From positions 248,001 through 312,000 of the forward strand of contig JALVZQ010000007.1 in assembly GCA_027037535.1 (NCBI GenBank): DNA of 64,000 nucleotides, written 5' to 3'. The notes beneath the pieces are model-generated. The model had not been told where the DNA came from. It did no database searches and saw only the letters and a list, made by a program, of their open reading frames with translations. Origin of the DNA: Acidilobaceae archaeon. Its GTDB lineage: Archaea > Thermoproteota > Thermoprotei_A > Sulfolobales > Acidilobaceae. The first letter of the stretch is position 1. Each line of letters opens with the position of its first letter. Of this stretch, positions 45,261 to 53,659 are shown piece by piece. The position numbers and the translations under genes were made by a program.

Positions 45261-45809
45261 ATCCCTCGATAAGGGTAGAAGAGATCCATCAATAACCTCA
45301 TGATTTTCCTTTCTTAACATATTGTAAAGTCGGCCTCCTCGTAGCAAGCTCAACGACACAATGCACTCGTCTCCCCTACGATAAAGGCTCCACTCGTCTA
45401 GACTCACTGGTATGATATTGTATCGAGTGATTCTCTCAGCGAGCTCTATTGCCTTCCTGATGGAGGACGCGTGTCTCTCCTTGAATCTATGTGAAGGCCA
45501 ATAAACTATGACGGCTCTCCTACATTTGTTCCAGTCTATTACCCTAGCTAAGTGAAGAGAAAGTATCTCTACCGGGATAGGACCGTGAATCCTTACGTTT
45601 TTTCCGAGAAGAGCGTTCTTCACAGCTTCATAATGCCCACCCGGAGCGAGAGACAAGATAAACACATGTCCATTAGTAATATCGTCTACTTCTTCATAGC
45701 TCTGGGCTCTGGTCTCGACACCAGTTAAGGCCTGAACAATATATGCGAGATCATGAAGATCTCTTATACTGTCAGGGTTTCCAGGTCTATGCGCCAGGAG
45801 CACGATCAA
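45216..45809 (-). CDS. Putative sirohydrochlorin chelatase-like protein (CbiX/SirB-type, divergent)
   Basis: The 197-residue protein shows two similar halves. The first has VLLAHRPGNPDSIRDLHDLA and ILSLAPGGHYEAVKNAL; the second has VIVYWPSHRFKERHASSI and IVSLSLLRGGRLYNML. This mimics the duplicated class II chelatase fold, where His near the N-terminus (His7) and His59 would be catalytic; in the second half His107 is kept but the other position is Arg. It lies inside the heme locus on the opposite strand, the only cluster gene able to supply the missing iron insertion. The start is TTG. Assignment by pattern and context, not certain. Confidence 0.55.
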   Translation of the reverse strand: MIVLLAHRPGNPDSIRDLHDLAYIVQALTGVETRAQSYEEVDDITNGHVFILSLAPGGHYEAVKNALLGKNVRIHGPIPVEILSLHLARVIDWNKCRRAVIVYWPSHRFKERHASSIRKAIELAERITRYNIIPVSLDEWSLYRRGDECIVSLSLLRGGRLYNMLRKENHEVIDGSLLPLSRDLLAVWITDMVRYNF

Positions 45810-45860
45810 CTACAAGTGCACCGTGGTCTCTTGCTGTCTACGTCTCGGCGATAATAGGAC

Positions 45861-45897
45861 GCATACTTACATGTAAATACGCGTAAGATAAGCGTAT
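45861..45897. promoter_or_regulatory. Palindromic operator-like sites between the chelatase candidate and hemA
   Basis: Positions 45861-45882 form an imperfect palindrome (18 of 22 positions match the reverse complement; the four mismatches are all transitions) centred on the perfect core TTACATGTAA (45867-45876). A second inverted repeat, ATACGC with GCGTAT, spans 45877-45897. A TATA-like AAGTATAATTA follows at about 45900-45910. The gap 45810-45939 is the divergent promoter of hemA and the chelatase candidate. A dimeric regulator could bind here; no regulator is identified. Confidence 0.5.
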
Positions 45898-45939
45898 ACA
45901 AGTATAATTACTCATCGTGAATAATCACCAGGCCCAATT

Positions 45940-47091
45940 ATGGAAGCGGGTCTAAACGGAATGATCGCTGACAATCCGCTCAATACTCTCGTCGCAGTTT
46001 ATACGTCTCATAAGGAATCAAGCCTTGATGCTATCGGAAGACTCGGAGAGCTAAAAGAAAAAGCATATGGACTCATAGACGCGCAAGGAATAGTTATCCT
46101 GTCAACATGCAATAGGTTCGAGGCCTATCTAGACAATCACCGAGACGTAGCGCCACTAGTAGAACTAATAGAGAGTACGGGCGGAGAACCAAGAATAATA
46201 ACCGGCCCAGAGGCAGCCCTTAGACTCTTTAGAATCGCAGCAGGCCTAGAGTCCCAGATCATAGGCGAGCACGAGATACTTGGCCAGATTAGAAGAGCAT
46301 TGAACGAGGCCCGATCCCAAGGAAGGGTCACACGGCTCCTAGACACTGTGTTCCGAAGCGCGATTATGGTTGGTAGAAGAGTCCGCAACGAGACAGGGAT
46401 AGGAGAAGGAGGAGCAGGATATCCATATGCAGCCGTTAGACTTGCTAAGACTCTGTCGGGAGAGGATCTAGGAAGAGTTCTCATAATAGGCTCTGGGAAG
46501 GTTTCCCAGCGGATACTCTATCTTATATGCGATGAGGCATCGGAAATAGTTGTCGCGTCTCGGAGTCTCTCGAGGGCAGAAAAAGTCTCATCCCATTGCA
46601 GGAATGCGAAGCCAATAGAGCTCGATGAACTAGTCGGCGCCTATAATGTAGTGTTTATAGCCGTGACAGGATATAGACCAGACCTAACGAGGATCAAGGC
46701 TGTGACAATCATAGATCTCTCGATTCCCCCTGTGACAGTAAAAGCAAGTGGTGTTTATCACCTAGAGGATCTGAGAGACGTACTCCAGGAGTCGATCCGA
46801 TACCGTGCTAAATGGATCCCTGCGGCTGAGAAGATTATAGGAGAGGAGCTAGAGAATCTAGTCCATAAGCTTATAGAGGCACAGGTATCCACGGCGGCGA
46901 AGACCATCCTGGAATATGGTGAGAGACTACTAGACCAGTTCCCGGTCAATGGTGATAGAAGGATACTTGAGCGATATATGAGGAGTCTTCTTCACCCACT
47001 CCTTGTCTCCCTTAGGAGAGCCTCGAGGGAGGCTTCTTCCTTCGATGATTTTGTAAAAATTCTTGTCGAAGAATATGGTGGAGGAACATGA
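45940..47091 (+). CDS. hemA: Glutamyl-tRNA reductase
   Basis: The 383-residue protein has the catalytic Cys57 in ILSTCNRFEAY, the signature AAGLESQIIGEHEILGQI, and the NADPH-binding VLIIGSGKVSQ. It reduces glutamyl-tRNA to glutamate 1-semialdehyde, the first step of the C5 tetrapyrrole route. It begins the six-gene run hemA-hemB-hemL-hemC-cobA-hemD. The hemB ATG overlaps its stop as ATGA. A palindromic site lies upstream, so the operon may be controlled by heme or iron status. Confidence 0.95.
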   Translation: MEAGLNGMIADNPLNTLVAVYTSHKESSLDAIGRLGELKEKAYGLIDAQGIVILSTCNRFEAYLDNHRDVAPLVELIESTGGEPRIITGPEAALRLFRIAAGLESQIIGEHEILGQIRRALNEARSQGRVTRLLDTVFRSAIMVGRRVRNETGIGEGGAGYPYAAVRLAKTLSGEDLGRVLIIGSGKVSQRILYLICDEASEIVVASRSLSRAEKVSSHCRNAKPIELDELVGAYNVVFIAVTGYRPDLTRIKAVTIIDLSIPPVTVKASGVYHLEDLRDVLQESIRYRAKWIPAAEKIIGEELENLVHKLIEAQVSTAAKTILEYGERLLDQFPVNGDRRILERYMRSLLHPLLVSLRRASREASSFDDFVKILVEEYGGGT

Positions 47092-48101
47092 TCAAGCTCC
47101 CTAGATTTCCGGTAATGAGGCCTAGACGTCTTAGGGTGTCTCCCGCCATACGTAGTCTTGTGAGAGACGTTTATGTCTTGCCGAGCGACTTTGTGCTCCC
47201 TGTATTCGTTGATGAGAGGATAACGACGCCTAAGCCGATAAAGTCGCTTCCCGGACACCAATATTATCCTCCTCGCTCGAGCGAACTAGTAACCTTGATA
47301 CAGGAAGCAATGGATCTTGGCGTAAAGGCCTTCCTGTTATTCGGTGTACCGAATCGAAAAGATATGGAGGCTACAAGAGCATATGCCAGGGATGGCCCTG
47401 TCCAGGAAGCCATCAGGAACATAAGAAAAGAGACGGGCTGGGAACCTGTCCTAATAACGGATCTCTGTATATGTGGATATTCTAGTCATGGACACTGCGG
47501 GGTACCAGTAGATTGTAGACGTGGTAAATGCATAGATAATGACCGCACATTAGAGCTATACAAGAGAATCGCTGTTTCACAGGCAGAAGCAGGAGCCGAC
47601 ATCATAGCGCCGAGCGGTATGATGGATGGACAAGTAGCCGCTATAAGAAGCGCATTAGACGACAACGGATACAGTGATGTGGGTATCATGTCTTATAGCG
47701 TAAAGTACGCTAGTAGCTTCTATGGCCCCTTCCGCGACGTTATGGATAGCAGTCCCCGATGGGGAGACCGTTCAACATACCAAATGGATCCAAGCTACAC
47801 CAGGGACATCCTAAAGGAGGCATTGATGGATGTAGAGGAGGGAGCCGATATACTGATGGTGAAGCCAGCACTACCCTACCTGGACGTAATCTATAGACTG
47901 CACACAAGTATACCGACGCATCCACTAGCCGCATATAATGTTAGCGGAGAATACAACATGATAAGACTCCTAGCAGAGGAGGGTCTAGGCCTCTATGAGG
48001 ATCTCGTCCTGGAGGTTCTCTCCTCTATCAAGCGGGCGGGAGCCGATGTAATCATAACGTACCATGCCCTAGAGGCGTCCAAGTATCTCGAAAACAGGTG
48101 A
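47088..48101 (+). CDS. hemB: Delta-aminolevulinic acid dehydratase (porphobilinogen synthase)
   Basis: The 337-residue protein has the zinc cysteine site DLCICGYSSHGHCG (Cys127, 129, 137) and two active-site lysines, Lys206 in SYSVKYASSFYGP and Lys259 in ILMVKPALPYLD. It joins two aminolevulinates into porphobilinogen. The presence of three cysteines indicates a zinc-dependent enzyme. It overlaps hemA by 4 bases, and its own stop overlaps a GTG of hemL. Confidence 0.95.
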   Translation: MIKLPRFPVMRPRRLRVSPAIRSLVRDVYVLPSDFVLPVFVDERITTPKPIKSLPGHQYYPPRSSELVTLIQEAMDLGVKAFLLFGVPNRKDMEATRAYARDGPVQEAIRNIRKETGWEPVLITDLCICGYSSHGHCGVPVDCRRGKCIDNDRTLELYKRIAVSQAEAGADIIAPSGMMDGQVAAIRSALDDNGYSDVGIMSYSVKYASSFYGPFRDVMDSSPRWGDRSTYQMDPSYTRDILKEALMDVEEGADILMVKPALPYLDVIYRLHTSIPTHPLAAYNVSGEYNMIRLLAEEGLGLYEDLVLEVLSSIKRAGADVIITYHALEASKYLENR

Positions 48102-48106
48102 TTCTC

Positions 48107-49384
48107 ATGACGAACAAGGAGAAGCTTCTAAACAGGGCAAAAGAGGTCCTGGTGGGCGGAGTAAACAGTCCGATCCGTGCGCTTACCAAGCCAGAACAAC
48201 TAATAGCGGTCAAGGGCCAAGGCCCATATATCTATGACGAATCACTGGGCAAACTAGTAGACTACGTCCTCGGATACGGTCCACTAATCCTCGGCCACGC
48301 ACACCCAGATGTAAAGAAAGCAATAATTGAAGCCCTTGAAAACGGATGGCTGTATGGGGCTACTAGTCCACTAGATATCCGGCTTGCAGAGAAAATACTC
48401 ACACACGTGTATCCAGGAGGAAAAATACGTTTCGTGAACAGTGGAACAGAGGCAACAATGCTAGCACTAAGACTAGCGCGAGCGTACACTGGCCGGAACC
48501 TCATAGTTAAATTCGATGGCTGTTATCACGGAGCTCACGATTATCTTCTTGTATCTGCTGGAAGCGCCGCAGGTCATCTGGGAGTGCCAAAGAGCCCTGG
48601 CATACCATCAGAGGTTTCCAGGCTAACACTCATAGCAGAGTACAATGATCCAGGCGGGCTAGAGGAGATATTCTCGAAGTACGGAGACCATATAGCAGGA
48701 GTAATAGTAGAACCAGTAATAGGTAATTACGGAGTTATACCGCCGAGCAAGGAGTTTTTACTCAAACTGAGGAAACTAACGGAAACATACGGAGCGGTAC
48801 TTATCTTCGACGAAGTAATAACAGGGTTCAGATTATCCCTTGGAGGGGCACAAGAGTACTTCGGTATAAGAGCAGATCTGGTGACATTAGGTAAGATTAT
48901 TGGAGGAGGCCTCCCCATCGGGGCCGTGGCAGGCCGTCGCGAGATAATGGATCTAATCACCCCTGTGGGCAAAGTATTCAATGCAGGGACTTTTAACGGC
49001 CATCCACTAGCAATGGCCGCTGGGCTAGCAACAATCAGGGTTCTCGAGAAGGAAGGACTAGGCAGAGCAGTCAATCATGCAAGGGCATTAGATGATATAA
49101 TAAGGGAGACTCTAGACTTGGCGGGCATAGCATATGCTGTGAATAGGATTGGACCAATGATGCAGTTTTATCTAGGAGTAGAGAACGTTGAGAAGCCTTC
49201 TGATATCCTGCCTCAAAGCAAGGACCTCTATACAAGAATCCACGAAGAGATGACGCGCCACGGAGTACTCATAGCGCCCAGCCAGCTCGAAGCACTCTTT
49301 ACAAGCATAGTTCATGGAGACAACGAAGCAGAACTCTTCCACCAAGCATACAATAACGCCGTCAGGAGGGTACTCAAAGGATGA
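48107..49384 (+). CDS. hemL: Glutamate-1-semialdehyde 2,1-aminomutase
   Basis: The protein has 425 residues from ATG 48107, after GGTGAT; a GTG at 48098 overlapping the hemB stop is the other possible start. It is a class III PLP aminotransferase with RFVNSGTEATMLALRLARA, IFDEVITGFR and the PLP Lys266 in LGKIIGGGLPIG, numbering from the GTG. It isomerises glutamate 1-semialdehyde to 5-aminolevulinate. The stop overlaps the hemC ATG as ATGA. Confidence 0.95.
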   Translation: MTNKEKLLNRAKEVLVGGVNSPIRALTKPEQLIAVKGQGPYIYDESLGKLVDYVLGYGPLILGHAHPDVKKAIIEALENGWLYGATSPLDIRLAEKILTHVYPGGKIRFVNSGTEATMLALRLARAYTGRNLIVKFDGCYHGAHDYLLVSAGSAAGHLGVPKSPGIPSEVSRLTLIAEYNDPGGLEEIFSKYGDHIAGVIVEPVIGNYGVIPPSKEFLLKLRKLTETYGAVLIFDEVITGFRLSLGGAQEYFGIRADLVTLGKIIGGGLPIGAVAGRREIMDLITPVGKVFNAGTFNGHPLAMAAGLATIRVLEKEGLGRAVNHARALDDIIRETLDLAGIAYAVNRIGPMMQFYLGVENVEKPSDILPQSKDLYTRIHEEMTRHGVLIAPSQLEALFTSIVHGDNEAELFHQAYNNAVRRVLKG

Positions 49385-50262
49385 AACTGGTAGTCGCAGC
49401 AAGAACAAGCAAGCTGAGCCGAATACAGGTTGAAATAGCTTTAGACTACATAGCTAAGAAACTAGGCAACATAACATACCAGTTCCTAGGAGTAAAAACC
49501 ACAGGCGACATAGTCAAGGACAAGCCACTCCACCTAATCGGCAAAAAAGGAGTATTCGAGAAAGAGGTAAACAACGCAGTACTCGGGGGAGAAGCCGACA
49601 TAGCAGTCCACAGTCTAAAAGACCTACCCTCGAAGCTACCAAACGGCCTGGAAATAGTCCTAATACCTCCCAGAGGCCCCAGAGAAGACTCACTAGTACC
49701 ACGTAAAGAACTTTCCCCAACGAGGCCGAGCGACCTACCAAAGGGTACACGCGTAGCCGCAGGATCTCCTAGAAGGCAGGGAATGCTATATCACGCAAAC
49801 CCAAACATTGAGACAGTATGGATAAGAGGTAACCTGGATACCAGGCTCAGGAAACTAGACAACGGACAAGCAGACTACCTTGTAGTAGCCGAAGCCGGCC
49901 TCACACGCCTAGGAATCTCCAGGCCGAGGATCATTCTCCCAGCCGTGAAGTACGTGCCAGCACCAGGCCAAGGCCTGATAGCAGTTGTAGCAGTTTCAGA
50001 GACAAGTATTGCAAGAAAGCTGAAAGAAATAACACATACTCCCACGACACTAGAGGCGATAGCCGAAAGAACATTTCTAGAGTCCATAAAAACAGGATGC
50101 GGTGCCCCCATAGGGGCAACAGCATGGTACAATAATGGTAGTATCAAAATCATATCAGCGAACTATGATGTGAACCTCGAGAAACCACTCTACATAACGA
50201 TAACACACAATGATCCCGTAGAGGCCGGGAAACAGGCAGCAAGTCTCCTCAGGGAGGCGTAA
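49381..50262 (+). CDS. hemC: Porphobilinogen deaminase (hydroxymethylbilane synthase)
   Basis: The 293-residue protein carries HSLKDLPS with the catalytic Asp81, the substrate Arg segment AGSPRRQGML, and Cys240 in IKTGCGAPIGATAW, which attaches the dipyrromethane cofactor. It polymerises four porphobilinogens into hydroxymethylbilane. Length is normal. The start overlaps hemL by 4 bases and a 2-base gap leads to cobA. The coding strand is markedly A/C-rich. Confidence 0.95.
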   Translation: MKLVVAARTSKLSRIQVEIALDYIAKKLGNITYQFLGVKTTGDIVKDKPLHLIGKKGVFEKEVNNAVLGGEADIAVHSLKDLPSKLPNGLEIVLIPPRGPREDSLVPRKELSPTRPSDLPKGTRVAAGSPRRQGMLYHANPNIETVWIRGNLDTRLRKLDNGQADYLVVAEAGLTRLGISRPRIILPAVKYVPAPGQGLIAVVAVSETSIARKLKEITHTPTTLEAIAERTFLESIKTGCGAPIGATAWYNNGSIKIISANYDVNLEKPLYITITHNDPVEAGKQAASLLREA

Positions 50263-50264
50263 AC

Positions 50265-51005
50265 ATGCCAGGCACAGTCTACATTATTGGAGCTGGGCCA
50301 GGAGACCCCGACCTAATAACACTGAAAGCACTCAAAGTAATCAAAGAAGCAGACACGATACTCTATGACCGACTAGTCAGCCCAGAAGTCCTAGAACACG
50401 CTAAGCCAGGCGCAGAACTAATATACGTCGGGAAAGCGCCAGGAAATCATGAATTTACGCAGAAAGAAATAAACAAGCTGCTCTATGCCAAAGCGCTAAC
50501 AGCTAGAACAGTCGCTCGACTCCACGGGGGAGATCCTTTATTCTATGGTCGAGGAGAAGAAGAATGCCTCTATCTAATAACTAGAAGAATAAGATGTAAG
50601 ATAATTCCCGGTGTTCCATCACCATTCGGAGCGGCTGCAGAACACCTTATACCGCTGGCAGGAAGAGACATCGCTAGCAACGTATTATTCTCTACGGGTA
50701 CATTTAAGGGAGGAACAAAGATCTCCGTCGAGGAGGCAATGAACATTATTCGGGCTTCACACCACTCAGTATTCCTAATGGCTACCTCATCGTACAAGAA
50801 TATTGTTAAAGCATCAATAATAGCCAAAGGCCCAGACACTGCAGTAGCCGTAGTAGAAAAAGCCACAACTCCTGAGTCAAGACTCGTCATCGGTAAGTTG
50901 CAAGAATTACTAGGAAATGAATGGATTCCATCACCGCCCGCAATCATATTCGTCGGAGGAGGCCCCAGATGGCGCCTAGAGAAAATAAATGCACAGTACT
51001 ATTAG
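50265..51005 (+). CDS. cobA: Uroporphyrinogen-III C-methyltransferase
   Basis: The 246-residue protein has the SAM-binding start VYIIGAGPGDPDLITLKAL, LYDRLVSPEVLEHA and the loop RLHGGDPLFYGRGEEE typical of SUMT. It methylates uroporphyrinogen III twice to precorrin-2, the branch point for siroheme and Ahb heme. GGGAGG lies 7 bases before the ATG. Its end overlaps hemD by 37 bases. It is a monofunctional methyltransferase, with the dehydrogenase encoded separately at 44577-45260. Confidence 0.93.
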   Translation: MPGTVYIIGAGPGDPDLITLKALKVIKEADTILYDRLVSPEVLEHAKPGAELIYVGKAPGNHEFTQKEINKLLYAKALTARTVARLHGGDPLFYGRGEEECLYLITRRIRCKIIPGVPSPFGAAAEHLIPLAGRDIASNVLFSTGTFKGGTKISVEEAMNIIRASHHSVFLMATSSYKNIVKASIIAKGPDTAVAVVEKATTPESRLVIGKLQELLGNEWIPSPPAIIFVGGGPRWRLEKINAQYY

Positions 51006-51736
51006 CAGGCCCCGATCCACCACCAAGCAAGCTAGGGCCCTGCACAACCATTTGGGTTCCCCTAATAGAAACGCATACTGTGAAAAGATCATCTCTAATA
51101 CTCCTAAATATTATTAATCAATACGACACTGTACTTTTCACCAGTCCAAGAACGCCACGACACCTGAAGGAAGACGCAGAAACACATAACAAGATAAGAG
51201 AACTCAAAGAAGCACTAACGAGCAAAAACATTTGGAGTATTGGGCCTAGAACAAAAAAGTCCCTAGAAAAACATTTGGGATTAAACTCGAACACTCCCAA
51301 AGAATACAACACAATAGCTCTAGCATACGAGCTCAGAAACAGGGGAGTAAAGAACGTTCTGGCTCTACGTAGGCCGGGAGCAGGCCCAGAACTCGCTGAC
51401 ATAATAACAAGGTGGGCGACATATACCGAGCTACACATCTATCGAGTCAAGCTAGACGAATTTTGGCAATATAAGGTCGCAGGAATCCACGTAGATTACG
51501 TCGCAGTAACAAGTAGGCAAATAGGAGATTACGTTGCAAAAATGAACTGGACCTCAAAGCCCGCTATAGTATCTATTGGATCGTTAACAACTAAGAGACT
51601 GGAGAAACATGGTATAAAGCCCCTCTGTACAGCCAATATATACACGTTGGAAGGACTCGCAATCTGCCTCGAATCCCTCGAGTCAGAGAAAACGGGTAAA
51701 CGGCCCAGGCCTGGAGGAGAAAGATATGGAGGCTGA
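50969..51736 (+). CDS. hemD: Uroporphyrinogen-III synthase (divergent)
   Basis: The ATG at 50969 is preferred over 50921 because GGAGGAGG precedes it, giving 255 residues. HemD is poorly conserved, but the domain order, TVLFTSPRTPRHLKED in domain 1 and VDYVAVTSRQIGDYV then IGSLTTKRLEKHGIKPLCTA in domain 2, matches the two-lobed synthase. It closes hydroxymethylbilane into uroporphyrinogen III. Context after hemC and cobA supports the assignment. Its last 11 bases overlap the PhoU-like gene. Confidence 0.83.
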   Translation: MAPRENKCTVLLAGPDPPPSKLGPCTTIWVPLIETHTVKRSSLILLNIINQYDTVLFTSPRTPRHLKEDAETHNKIRELKEALTSKNIWSIGPRTKKSLEKHLGLNSNTPKEYNTIALAYELRNRGVKNVLALRRPGAGPELADIITRWATYTELHIYRVKLDEFWQYKVAGIHVDYVAVTSRQIGDYVAKMNWTSKPAIVSIGSLTTKRLEKHGIKPLCTANIYTLEGLAICLESLESEKTGKRPRPGGERYGG

Positions 51737-52685
51737 AATAAGAAAACTCCAGAAATTGGGATCAGGAAGCATAGTAGTTACACTCCCCAAACACTGGGCA
51801 CAAAGGCTAGGTCTCGAACCAGGAAAAAACGTTATGCTCATCAACGAGGATGACGCTATTAGAATTTTACCACTCGAAAAATCGGAGATAAGTGAATGCA
51901 TCCTCGATTTAAAGAATACGAATCCTCATCTTGCCCTCGGAGTCCCTATTTGCACGTATCTATCCGGTTTAAAGAAGGTCACGGTAAAGCTACCGCCAGG
52001 AGGAGAAGACCTAGTTCTCCCCCTAGTTGAGCGAGCAATGAACTTTGTAGGCCTCCAAGTATATCACCAGTCACGGGGAGAAGTCAGGATAGAGGTCCTA
52101 CTAGACCATGACAAAATAGATCATATAAAACTAATACGGAACATGGGATCCGTCCTCCAAGCCCTAACAAAACAAATAGCAGAAGCCCTAGAAACAGGTA
52201 AAACGAGCATGGAAAAAGCCAAAATATACAGACGTGAGCTCCTACGAGAACTCTACATGGCGATAAGATACGTATTATCAACCCACAAACAAGCCCAAAA
52301 CATAATAACAAAAGAGCTAACAGCCCTCACAGCCAGCTACCTAGGCCTAGTAGTTGACCTACTCTACGAGACACTCGAAACAATAACCAATACAAGCCTA
52401 CCAATAACAGAAAACGATAAGCAAAGAATAGCCCAGATATATCATGCATTATCAGACACCAGCCTACTCTTCATACTAACCATAGCCAATCCAACACAAT
52501 CAAAAGTAACAAAACTAACCCAAAGCATCCACCAGATAAAAAACACGATCCAACAAATGATAGATACCTTAGAAAGCCCAATGGGAGGACTACTAGCCGG
52601 AAGACTACAAGATGTAATAAGAGTACTAACTTTAACAGTTTACATACTTACATGTAGGGCTCTATTTGAGAAAAATCGTTTATAA
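51726..52685 (+). CDS. AbrB-PhoU-type regulator
   Basis: The 319-residue protein has an N-terminal SpoVT/AbrB-like DNA-binding domain (LGSGSIVVTLPKHWAQRLGL, residues 11-30) and two PhoU-like helical repeats (about residues 115-300) rich in Leu, Ile and Thr. Such archaeal proteins are annotated as phosphate uptake regulators, though their DNA targets are mostly unknown. It is the last gene of the heme operon, overlapping hemD, so it may couple heme synthesis to a regulatory signal. The line 52501-52560 has 49 A+C of 60, an extreme case. Confidence 0.82.
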   Translation: MEAEIRKLQKLGSGSIVVTLPKHWAQRLGLEPGKNVMLINEDDAIRILPLEKSEISECILDLKNTNPHLALGVPICTYLSGLKKVTVKLPPGGEDLVLPLVERAMNFVGLQVYHQSRGEVRIEVLLDHDKIDHIKLIRNMGSVLQALTKQIAEALETGKTSMEKAKIYRRELLRELYMAIRYVLSTHKQAQNIITKELTALTASYLGLVVDLLYETLETITNTSLPITENDKQRIAQIYHALSDTSLLFILTIANPTQSKVTKLTQSIHQIKNTIQQMIDTLESPMGGLLAGRLQDVIRVLTLTVYILTCRALFEKNRL

Positions 52686-52748
52686 TATTTAATTATACAC
52701 AATGATATTAGGGATATATTGCTTACACCAAAAGATGAGGACGATAAG

Positions 52749-53552
52749 ATGATACGTATAAAAACAATTTTAGATTCATATAAAATAGTCGGTCCAAAAC
52801 TCTTATTAAAAGAAGCAATAAGAAGGATTTTTGGAATAAGATACTCTTATAATGGAATAGTTGTTAATGATTTGAGAACATTCCGTATAATAAAAAATGC
52901 AATGAAGAATGGATATGTCATAACTTCTATCGATGGAAATTGTGTATTGATTACTGACTATGGTAAACTAGTAGTTCCCAAACAAAAATGCAGTTTATTT
53001 TCTATATCTGCAGTCGAGAATTTCAGCAGGCTATATGGAAGATTAAATGCAAAATCCAGAATAGTATTAGATGTTGGAGGATACATAGGTGATACGGCGT
53101 TATATTTCTTGAATAACGGTGCAAGATTAGTTATAGTATACGAACCCGTAAAAGATTTGTTTAAATTATTATTAAACAACATAGAATTGAATAATGTTTC
53201 AGAAAGAGTTGTCGCTATAAATGCGGGAGTTTGGATAAAGGACGGCACTATCGTTTTACCGGCTGAAGAATCATACATTAAAACAGTATCATGGCAAAGT
53301 GTTATAAAAAACGTTTCTCAGTATGGGAATAATATAGTTGCAAAAATTGATTGTGAAGGATGTGAGTATGGACTTATAGGAGTTTCTTGTAAGGATCTGA
53401 TGATATTAGACGAATATATTATAGAGATACACGGAAAAAGTGGTCCATTGGTTATGAAATTTACGGACTGCGGTTTTGAAGCTGAAAAAGTTGAAACTAT
53501 AAACGCATGTACTTCTATATGGTATTTTAAAAGTAATGTTACTAGGTCGTAA
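52749..53552 (+). CDS. FkbM-family methyltransferase
   Basis: From ATG 52749, with GAGG 8 bases upstream, the protein has 267 residues; a TTG at 52719 would add ten. It has the FkbM SAM-binding pattern IVLDVGGYIGDTALYF, then VYEPVKDLFKLLLNN and KIDCEGCEYGLI. These enzymes methylate sugars or glycan chains. It is AT-rich (16 G+C in the 60 bases 52861-52920), unlike the preceding heme operon, suggesting transfer. No other glycan gene is adjacent. Confidence 0.8.
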   Translation: MIRIKTILDSYKIVGPKLLLKEAIRRIFGIRYSYNGIVVNDLRTFRIIKNAMKNGYVITSIDGNCVLITDYGKLVVPKQKCSLFSISAVENFSRLYGRLNAKSRIVLDVGGYIGDTALYFLNNGARLVIVYEPVKDLFKLLLNNIELNNVSERVVAINAGVWIKDGTIVLPAEESYIKTVSWQSVIKNVSQYGNNIVAKIDCEGCEYGLIGVSCKDLMILDEYIIEIHGKSGPLVMKFTDCGFEAEKVETINACTSIWYFKSNVTRS

Positions 53553-53659
53553 ATTTTTAATCATAATCTAAGACGCTATCCTGTAAAATTGGTGCATAAC
53601 TATGATATCGCGCTAATTATAATAAAAATATAAAACAATAATATAGTATATAGTAGTTT

